A DNA stretch of 13,459 bases from DATLHO01 sp035539855 (GTDB taxonomy: Bacteria; Bacteroidota; Ignavibacteria; OLB7). The stretch lies in the NCBI GenBank assembly GCA_035539855.1, contig DATLHO010000294.1:1-13459 (forward strand). The letters run 5' to 3'. Shown one piece after another: positions 1 through 5,646 of the stretch (its first letter is position 1; the number at the start of each line of letters is the position of its first letter). A model generated the notes under the pieces. It was given only the letters and a program-made list of their open reading frames with translations, was not told the origin of the DNA and searched no databases. Made by a program: the position numbers and the translations under genes.

Positions 1-804
1 TGGATCGCCCTCGTGCTTCTGCTGCTTGCGGTCGGGGGATACTTCGGCTATCAGTACTACGATCGCAACATCAGGCTGCAGACGGCGGGGCGCATCGACT
101 CGGCGGCGGCGATGCAGGTCGCGCTGATGATCGCATCGGATTACCGCGCCTACTCGATGGATCACAATCACGAGGGGCTCGCGTCGCTGTTCGCGCCAAC
201 CGGCAACACGTACTTCAGCAAGCGCAACTGGCGCCGCAGCCAGATCGCCAACGACGCGGAGCAGTTCTTCCGGAACATCGAGGCGACGACGGTCTACGAC
301 ATCCAGACACGCAAGGCGTGGGCGGTCGACGACTCGACGATCAACGCCGACTGGCTCTTCACCTACGAGCGGCTCAAGAACACCGGTGAGATCCTCCGTG
401 GCCAGGAGCTCGATCGCGTCCGCATCGAACTGATCAACGGCGAATGGCTGATCACGCGGCAGACGACGACGTGGGTCAAGCGTCGCAACGAGCCGGCGCC
501 GAGCGACGAGCCGGAGGTGATCGACCTGCCGACGGATCCGACGCCTGCAGACGGCGGAGCGACCGACGGAGACACGCCGCCGCTGTTCCCGCCGCCGACG
601 GAGGACACGAGCGCGCAGGAGCCGCCCGTGCGCGATCCGGCGCCGCCGGTGGGCGATCCGCGCAATCCGACCGACCCGGTACGCACGCCGAGCGATGTCG
701 GGACGCCTCCGATCAATCCCAACGGCGGAGCCGCGACGCCGCGCCGCTTCCCGAGCGGACCGGTCGACCGCCCCGGCGGACAGACGCCGAGTGGAGGACG
801 CTAG
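1..804 (+). CDS. Membrane-anchored NTF2-like protein, 5' truncated; possible C-terminal part of a Ser/Thr kinase
   Basis: The reading frame is open from the first base, so the true start lies upstream. In fragment numbering, residues 1-20 form one hydrophobic helix beginning WIALVLLLLAV. Residues about 35-160 look like an NTF2/SnoaL-type cone fold: an N-terminal helix with DYRAYS, a Tyr/Phe-rich middle (GNTYFSKRNWRRS), then alternating strands ending in GEWLITRQTTTWVKR. Residues about 163-267 are a Pro/Asp/Thr-rich tail without predicted fold, typical of a periplasmic or wall-spanning linker. A PP2C phosphatase begins one base after the stop, followed by FHA genes. That context makes it plausible that this is the helix and outer sensor of a PknB-like kinase whose catalytic domain is outside the window; a stand-alone anchored protein is equally compatible with what is visible. 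The NTF2-like call rests on pattern only. Confidence 0.75.
   Translation, partial: WIALVLLLLAVGGYFGYQYYDRNIRLQTAGRIDSAAAMQVALMIASDYRAYSMDHNHEGLASLFAPTGNTYFSKRNWRRSQIANDAEQFFRNIEATTVYDIQTRKAWAVDDSTINADWLFTYERLKNTGEILRGQELDRVRIELINGEWLITRQTTTWVKRRNEPAPSDEPEVIDLPTDPTPADGGATDGDTPPLFPPPTEDTSAQEPPVRDPAPPVGDPRNPTDPVRTPSDVGTPPINPNGGAATPRRFPSGPVDRPGGQTPSGGR
793..797 (+). promoter_or_regulatory. Shine-Dalgarno GGAGG setting the phosphatase start
   Basis: GGAGG lies 8 nt before GTG 806 and inside the end of the preceding gene. It supports GTG 806 over the later ATG 824 and over longer upstream extensions, and implies coupled translation with the upstream gene. Confidence 0.75.
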
Positions 805-805
805 C

Positions 806-1969
806 GTGGAGACGAACACCAGCATGACGAGCGCGGGCGGATTTCACGTCGGCACGCGGACCGACGTCGGACGACGCCGCCAGCGCAACGAGGATTATCT
901 CAGCGTCAACGAATCGCGGCATGGACTGCTGCTCGTCGTCTGTGACGGCATGGGCGGGCACGTCGGCGGCGAGCGCGCGAGCCGGCTTGCCGTCCAGCAG
1001 TTCGTCGAGGCCTTCGAGGCCGGCGACGGCGAGCCGCGCGCGCTCTTCGAGCACGCGGTCGAGCGCGCGAATGCGGAGGTCTATCGCGAGTCGACGACGA
1101 TCGCCGAGTATTCCGGAATGGGCACGACCCTTGTCGCTGCGCTGGTCGTCGGCACGCGCGCGGTGGTCGTCAATGTCGGCGACAGCCGCGCGTACCGCTG
1201 GCATTCCGGAGCGCTCGAGCGCGTCTCGGCCGATCACTCGGTCGTCGAGGAGCTCGTCGCGGCCGGACGGATCAGCGCCGAGCAGGCCCGCGTGCACCCG
1301 CAGCGCAATCTCATCACGCGCGCGCTCGGCACCGGCGAGCGCGTCGTGCCCGACATCTTCGACGTCGCTTTCGGCGACGGCGACGCGATACTGCTGGCAA
1401 GCGACGGGCTGCACGGCATGATCACCGACGAAGCGATTGCGTCGATCCTCCGCACGGGCGCCCGACCCGACGAGGTGTGCGACCGGCTCGTCGACGCGGC
1501 GCTCGAGGCGGGCGGCGACGACAACGTGACGGTCGCGCTCGTGCGCTCCGGTGCCGACAGCGCCGCACTCGCCGGACCGTCGACCGATCCCGGAGCGGCG
1601 GCTGCGGCGCTCGCCGCGCAGCCGCGACCGCAGGCCCGGGGGATGTCTCCGTGGATCTGGCTCGTGCTCGCCTTCGTGGCCGCGGCGGCCGCATGGGTGG
1701 TGTTCTTCGCGAGGCCGTGGGAGCGCGCCGAGAATCTCGCGCCCGACATGCCTCCACCGTCGATCGACGTCGACACGTCGCTGTCGGGCATCGACTCGGT
1801 GCTGCTCGACTCGGCCTCGCAGGCCACGCCGCTGGATCAGCTTCGCGGCGACGACTCCGCGCGGTCGTACATTCCGGTCGACACGCTTCGCCAGGCCGAC
1901 TCGATCATCCGACGCCAGCGACTCGACCCGCTGCCGCGAGGCGACGCCGAGACCGGCCGACGGCGATAG
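806..1969 (+). CDS. PP2C-family Ser/Thr protein phosphatase with transmembrane anchor (PstP/Stp-like)
   Basis: Metal-dependent phosphatase expected to remove phosphate from Ser/Thr on a partner kinase and its substrates at the inner face of the membrane. GTG 806 gives 387 residues. The PP2C motifs appear in order: RNED (27-30), DGMGGH (47-52), GMGTT (104-108), GDSRAY (125-130), ADHS (142-145), SDG (199-201) and GGDDN (236-240). All metal-binding aspartates of the bacterial family (D30, D47, D200, D239) seem present. After the catalytic domain come an Ala/Pro linker, one hydrophobic helix at about 283-301 and an outside tail of about 85 residues. Catalytic domain, then helix, then outer tail is the layout of mycobacterial PstP rather than of soluble Stp/PrpC. 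The start is one base after the upstream stop and has a good ribosome site. The function call is firm; the partner kinase is inferred. Confidence 0.95.
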   Translation: METNTSMTSAGGFHVGTRTDVGRRRQRNEDYLSVNESRHGLLLVVCDGMGGHVGGERASRLAVQQFVEAFEAGDGEPRALFEHAVERANAEVYRESTTIAEYSGMGTTLVAALVVGTRAVVVNVGDSRAYRWHSGALERVSADHSVVEELVAAGRISAEQARVHPQRNLITRALGTGERVVPDIFDVAFGDGDAILLASDGLHGMITDEAIASILRTGARPDEVCDRLVDAALEAGGDDNVTVALVRSGADSAALAGPSTDPGAAAAALAAQPRPQARGMSPWIWLVLAFVAAAAAWVVFFARPWERAENLAPDMPPPSIDVDTSLSGIDSVLLDSASQATPLDQLRGDDSARSYIPVDTLRQADSIIRRQRLDPLPRGDAETGRRR

Positions 1970-2041
1970 ATCCGCCGAGCAACGATGGACCCGCCGAGCG
2001 ACGCGTGTCTCCGTCCGCGCACGAAGCGACGGCCTCGACGT

Positions 2042-2074
2042 CGGCAATCCGCAATACGAAATTCGAATCCGCCA
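2042..2074 (+). repeat. 33-nt heptad-like leader, copy 1, directly before the first FHA gene
   Basis: Begins CGGCAATCCGCAAT and ends at the base before ATG 2075. The same 14-mer occurs at 7462, also exactly 33 nt before an ATG. The two leaders match at about 21 of 33 ungapped positions. Both show a rough period of 7 built on CAATCC-like units, and neither has a Shine-Dalgarno. The role is unknown; they could be expanded microsatellite sequence or a shared translation leader. Confidence 0.6.
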
Positions 2075-2917
2075 ATGTCCAAGAGTGGTTTTCAGCGCTG
2101 GCTCGACAAGTTCTTTCCCGCCGACGACGGAGGTCATCGGACCAACGCGCTCGTCGAGCAGGGACTGCAGGCGCTTCGCATGGCCCGCGATGAGCGCGCC
2201 TTCACGATGGGCGACGTGACGCGCGTGCCGTCGAGGCTGGAGCTGAGGATCTCGCCGGAACGCTACGACGAGCTCAAGGCGATGGACGCCGGGCGGGACC
2301 TGGAGTTCTTCTTCAACGACGAGCTCATGCGTGACCTTGCGGCCGAGGGGATGCGGACGTTCGGCGATCACGCGGTGCACGTGACGGTGGCGGCCGATCC
2401 AGACCTTGCGACCGACGAGATCTACGCCGAAGTGCTCGCCCCTGAGGCCGGCGCCGCTCCGTCGCCCGCGCCTCGGCAGAATGCCGGCCGCGCGCCTGGT
2501 GCGGCCCCTCCCGAAGACGCAACGCGCGTCATGGGCGCGCCCGATCAGGGCCCGTCGACCGTGGCGATCCCGTCGGTCGGAGCGCCCCCCGCGCCTGCGT
2601 ATCGAGTGCGCATCAAGGGACCCGGAGGCTTCGAGATGAACGAGCCCCTTGAAGGACGCCATTGGATCATTGGCCGTAGGGGCTCATCGGGCCGGCCGAT
2701 TCCCGTGGGCTACCGCAAGCTCGACCTCGACGTCCGCGAGACGATCTCGCGCGAGCAGGTGAAGCTCGACATGATGGACGACCGCATGCAGATCGAGCGC
2801 ATCGGCAAGGGCGTCGTTCGCATCGGCGACGACGAGCTCCGCGAAGCCGAGCGCAGAATCGTGCCGCTCGGATCGATGTTTGCGATAGGCGAATATGAGG
2901 TGGTGGTCGGCAAATGA
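2075..2917 (+). CDS. fhaA: DUF3662-like plus FHA-domain protein (FhaA-like)
   Basis: A 280-residue soluble protein. Residues about 5-120 resemble the FhaA N-terminal domain (DUF3662): FQRWLDKFF, then a Val-Pro-Ser-x-Leu-x-Leu-x-Ile-Ser strand (51-60), ERYDEL, a long helix, and HVTVAADPDLATDEIYAEV. A Pro/Ala linker spans about 122-175. An FHA fold follows (176-280) with GRR (200-202) and SREQ (225-228). In mycobacteria FhaA is a phospho-threonine reader that links PknB to the lipid II flippase and to PbpA; a similar adaptor role is inferred here from domains and neighbours. Oddities: the His of the usual SRxH motif is Gln228, and the region of the usual TNG loop reads GKGVVRIGDDE without the conserved Asn, so phosphopeptide binding may be weak or altered. 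ATG 2075 was chosen because the domain begins immediately after it; no Shine-Dalgarno is visible. Confidence 0.85.
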   Translation: MSKSGFQRWLDKFFPADDGGHRTNALVEQGLQALRMARDERAFTMGDVTRVPSRLELRISPERYDELKAMDAGRDLEFFFNDELMRDLAAEGMRTFGDHAVHVTVAADPDLATDEIYAEVLAPEAGAAPSPAPRQNAGRAPGAAPPEDATRVMGAPDQGPSTVAIPSVGAPPAPAYRVRIKGPGGFEMNEPLEGRHWIIGRRGSSGRPIPVGYRKLDLDVRETISREQVKLDMMDDRMQIERIGKGVVRIGDDELREAERRIVPLGSMFAIGEYEVVVGK

Positions 2918-2927
2918 TGGTGATGGT

Positions 2928-3055
2928 GGGTTTTGGTTATTGGTTTTTTGTTTTTTGTTATTGGTTTCTCACGGATGTGGCGACGTAATGCAAGCAGGTG
3001 CGCCCCGGCAGCGCCTAACCAATAACCAAAAACCAATAACCAATAACAAAAACCC
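2928..3055. repeat. Long imperfect inverted repeat between the two FHA genes
   Basis: The left arm (2928-2966) is G/T-rich, built from GGTTATTGG and T runs. The right arm (3017-3055) is A/C-rich, built from CCAATAACC-type units. By hand alignment about 35 of 39 positions are complementary without gaps. The 50-nt spacer (2967-3016) is GC-rich and ends in a small hairpin (GCGC 3000-3003 with GCGC 3011-3014). As RNA the arms would fold into a long A-U-rich stem. The composition is sharply unlike the flanking genes. It could be a remnant of a miniature mobile element, a duplicated and inverted heptad microsatellite, or a transcript-processing hairpin. No target-site duplication was recognised. 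Confidence 0.75.
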
Positions 3056-3091
3056 AACAACCAGAAACATAATCCAACACCACCAATCCCA
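3015..3091 (+). promoter_or_regulatory. G-depleted A/C-rich leader before the second FHA gene
   Basis: This 77-nt stretch holds a single G and runs straight into the coding start. It contains AATAACAAAAACC (3042-3054), repeated before the transpeptidase gene. There is no Shine-Dalgarno and no ATG in the correct frame. Such unstructured leaders can serve S1-dependent translation, or, being C-rich and G-poor, Rho loading. Neither role is shown by the sequence. Confidence 0.5.
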
Positions 3092-3718
3092 TTGGCACTG
3101 ACAACGCTTTTCGGCACTGCTCAGCTTGCATTGCAGGATGCGCTGACTCGGCATCTCGACAACAGCGGGACGATGGCGAAGGTGCCGAACTTCGCGGTCG
3201 TGTCGTTGCGTCGCGATCGGTTTCAGTCGGATAATCCGGGGGTGCTCGCCGAGGAGCGCGCGCGGTTTCGCGCGGATCTCGATGCGGCGATGCGCTCGTT
3301 CATCACGGCCAACGGCTGGCGCATCGGGGGCACCGGGACGCTCGTGCTCAACGTCGTGCTGCGCGCGATCAGCCAGGACTGTACGGTTCAGGTGCGCACG
3401 GTCGATCGCCTGTACGAGCTCGAGATCGCCGACGACGACGGCCGCCGCACGGTGCCGGTCAAGAGCCTGCACGCGACGCTCGGCCGCGTCCACGACGCGC
3501 ACACTCGCGGCTTCGTGCCGGTGCACGACGGCGCACGCCTGGTCTCGCGCGAGCACCTCGCGCTCGACTACGAAGACCTGGCGCTCACCGGCCGACTCCT
3601 CGGCCAGAACCCAACGACCCTCAACGGCGAGCCCCTCGGCCCCGAACCCGTCCCCCTGCACGACGGCGACCAGTTTGAATGCGGACACGTACAGATCACA
3701 CTACGAGGCCTCGGCTGA
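3092..3718 (+). CDS. Second DUF3662-like plus FHA-domain protein
   Basis: A 208-residue soluble protein if it starts at TTG 3092. Residues about 5-100 parallel the N-terminal domain of the gene before it: ALQDALTRHL, then MAKVPNFAVVSLRRDRF aligns with its VPSRLELRISPERY, then a long helix and a Leu/Val strand. The FHA domain (105-208) looks complete: GR (131-132), SREH (152-155), N173 and NG (178-179) in GQNPTTLNGEPL, then LHDGDQFECG. It is therefore the better phospho-threonine binder of the pair. The first in-frame ATG (3173) would delete a third of the N-terminal domain. Upstream the frame is open only back to 3047 and has no ATG or GTG, so TTG 3092 is the likeliest start. Domain order fits a tandem duplication with divergence. 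Confidence 0.8.
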   Translation: MALTTLFGTAQLALQDALTRHLDNSGTMAKVPNFAVVSLRRDRFQSDNPGVLAEERARFRADLDAAMRSFITANGWRIGGTGTLVLNVVLRAISQDCTVQVRTVDRLYELEIADDDGRRTVPVKSLHATLGRVHDAHTRGFVPVHDGARLVSREHLALDYEDLALTGRLLGQNPTTLNGEPLGPEPVPLHDGDQFECGHVQITLRGLG

Positions 3719-3780
3719 GCCCTACCGACGAGTCAACGCCACGCTGCCCCCATACAGCGCTCTACCACGTCACGCCGGCG

Positions 3781-3867
3781 CGCGGGTAGCAGACCCGCGA
3801 AAAACAAAAAACAAATAACAAAAACCGAAACCCCATCAACCTCCCAACCACATTCCTCCTCGCCCTC
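3781..3867 (+). promoter_or_regulatory. GC hairpin followed by a second G-poor A/C-rich leader, before the transpeptidase gene
   Basis: A perfect 7-bp stem (CGCGGGT 3781-3787 with ACCCGCG 3793-3799, 5-nt loop) is followed by about 68 nt of A/C-rich sequence with only two Gs. It includes AATAACAAAAACC (3814-3826), identical to 3042-3054. The hairpin is followed by A runs rather than T runs, so it is not a + strand intrinsic terminator. The tract reaches the ATG at 3868 without a Shine-Dalgarno. Layout and composition parallel the leader before the second FHA gene. Confidence 0.55.
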
Positions 3868-5646
3868 ATGGCGCTCTTCTTCCTGATCGTGCTCGTGCAG
3901 CGCGGCGGGTTGATCGACAGCTTCCGTCGCATCGACGGCAGGGGCGTTCGCTTTGTCATCGCGGTGGGAGTGATGGCGCTCGTTGCGGCCGTGATTTATC
4001 GCGCCGGTTTCTACATGAACGCCGAGCGCGAGTCGTGGATCACCGAGGGACGCACGCGGGGGGATTCGATCTCGCTGGGATTCGACACGAAGTCGCGTTT
4101 CCGAAGCATGTCGCAGCCGCTCGGTCGCGTGCTCGATCGCGAGGGGAAGGTGCTCGCCGGTTACGAGCTGCGCAACGGTCACCTGCAGCGATATTATCCG
4201 GCCGGTCCCACCGCCGCGCACCTGGTCGGGTACTGGACAGGTCCGCTGCGTGACGGCGTCGGCATCGAGAAGGCGATGACGCTCGTCAACGATTCGCTCA
4301 AGGACGACAAGCCGCACGACCTGCGACTGACGCTCGACCTGCGGCTGCAGGACGACGCGATGCGCGCGCTCGGCGGAGAGCTCGGCGCGATCGTCGTCAT
4401 GGATCCCGCGACCGGCCAGGTCCTCGCCGCGGCCAACTTCCCCACGTACGATCCGAACCGGATCACCAACGACACCGTCTGGAAGAAGCTCGTGCTCGAC
4501 AACCGCCTGCGGCCGCTCATCTCGCGGGTCGTGCGCGACAACTTCTCGCCGGGCTCCTCGATCAAGCCGTTCATCGCCGCCGCCGCCAACGCGACCGGCG
4601 CGGTGCTGCCGGAGGAGCGCGGCTTCTCGTGCGCCGGCGAGTTCGCACCGGGCGGCCGCATCAAGCCGATCAGCGATCATGGCTCGCAGCACGGAGCCGT
4701 CGACGTCTTCAGCGCGATGCGCGTCTCGTGCAACGTGTATTTCTCGATGCTCGCGTATCAGAGCGTCGGGTACGAGCCGACGAAGGAGTACCTCGAGAGC
4801 ATCGGCTTCAACAAGAGGCTCGCGTGGAACACCGGCGCGTTCCTCAACGAGTCGTCGACGCTGCTGCCCGCGATGAGCTGGGTCCGCGCGCGCGATGAGA
4901 TCGCGAAGACCCGCCTCGGGATCGGACAGGCATCGGTCAAGACCAACCCGCTGCACATGGCGACGATCGTCAGCGGCATCGCCAACGGCGGCGTCTTCAT
5001 GCGTCCGACGCTCGAGCTGCGTCGAGCGGTCGACACGCTTCCGTGGCGCATGGATCCGTCGGCCGGCGCGTGGCTCGATAAGCTCATGCGCGAGCCGTTG
5101 CTGCCGGGCGGTACTGCCTATCGCGCGTTCGCCGGCATTGAGAAGCGCGGGCTCACCGTCTACGGAAAGACCGGTACGGCCGACCCGGAACCGGACGGTC
5201 GTGAGCCCTCGTGGTTCATTTCGTACGCCGAGAAGAACGGCCGGCGCTACACGGTCATCGTCGCGATCCAGAACCGGCGCCATCGCTACGCCGGCGACGT
5301 CAATGCTCCGATGGCGCGCCGGATGTTCGAGGCGCTCGACACCTACGGCTACTTCTCGCCGCTCGAGCGAGCGCGCCGACCCGTCCGTCGAGGTGCGCGC
5401 CCCGATCCGGATCGCGGATCGCGTGCCCGGCCGAGCGACGAGCCGCCGACCGTCGTCGATACGATCCGCCTCGAGGAGGAGCCGACGCCGACGAGCGAGC
5501 AGCCCGAGACGAGCCCGACGCCACCGGCGACGACACCTCCGGCAACGCCTCCGGACCAGTCGCCGGCGACGCCGTCGACGCCGGAGAACGACGTGCCGGC
5601 CGATGGCGCACCGAGCGAGCAGACACCCGCCGATCGTCGCCGATGA
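3868..5646 (+). CDS. pbpA: Class B penicillin-binding protein (PbpA-type peptidoglycan DD-transpeptidase)
   Basis: Cross-links peptidoglycan outside the inner membrane, expected to work with the glycosyltransferase encoded next. 592 residues. A hydrophobic start (2-10) and a membrane segment (29-45) precede an N-terminal region with LGRVLDREGKVLAGY (85-99), as in the RGxI/DRxG box of class B enzymes. The transpeptidase domain has S230-S231-I232-K233 after SPG (SxxK, nucleophile S230), S287-C288-N289 (SxN) and K434-T435-G436-T437. NPLHMATIVSGIANGG matches the usual TPLQxA...ANGG stretch. The short N-terminal region matches actinobacterial PbpA better than large PBP2/FtsI. Residues about 500-592 are a Pro/Thr/Glu-rich tail, similar in composition to the tail of the first protein. 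No ATG, GTG or TTG lies in frame upstream of 3868 before a stop at 3787, though hydrophobic codons continue upstream. The stop overlaps the next start (ATGA). Confidence 0.93.
   Translation: MALFFLIVLVQRGGLIDSFRRIDGRGVRFVIAVGVMALVAAVIYRAGFYMNAERESWITEGRTRGDSISLGFDTKSRFRSMSQPLGRVLDREGKVLAGYELRNGHLQRYYPAGPTAAHLVGYWTGPLRDGVGIEKAMTLVNDSLKDDKPHDLRLTLDLRLQDDAMRALGGELGAIVVMDPATGQVLAAANFPTYDPNRITNDTVWKKLVLDNRLRPLISRVVRDNFSPGSSIKPFIAAAANATGAVLPEERGFSCAGEFAPGGRIKPISDHGSQHGAVDVFSAMRVSCNVYFSMLAYQSVGYEPTKEYLESIGFNKRLAWNTGAFLNESSTLLPAMSWVRARDEIAKTRLGIGQASVKTNPLHMATIVSGIANGGVFMRPTLELRRAVDTLPWRMDPSAGAWLDKLMREPLLPGGTAYRAFAGIEKRGLTVYGKTGTADPEPDGREPSWFISYAEKNGRRYTVIVAIQNRRHRYAGDVNAPMARRMFEALDTYGYFSPLERARRPVRRGARPDPDRGSRARPSDEPPTVVDTIRLEEEPTPTSEQPETSPTPPATTPPATPPDQSPATPSTPENDVPADGAPSEQTPADRRR

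Noticed and set aside
713..2662. Long - strand open frame opposite the phosphatase and first FHA genes
   Set aside because: Arg/His/Asp-rich composition without motifs; it mirrors strong + strand genes, as expected in GC-rich DNA.
3013..3019. GCCTAAC resembling an integron attC core site
   Set aside because: No matching GTTRRRY partner at a suitable distance, no L-box pairing, and no integrase or cassette array; the match is part of the A/C-rich repeat.
3781..3826. Hairpin plus A-rich run read as an intrinsic terminator
   Set aside because: The run after the stem is A/C on the + strand; on the - strand the T-rich run comes before the stem, so neither orientation fits.
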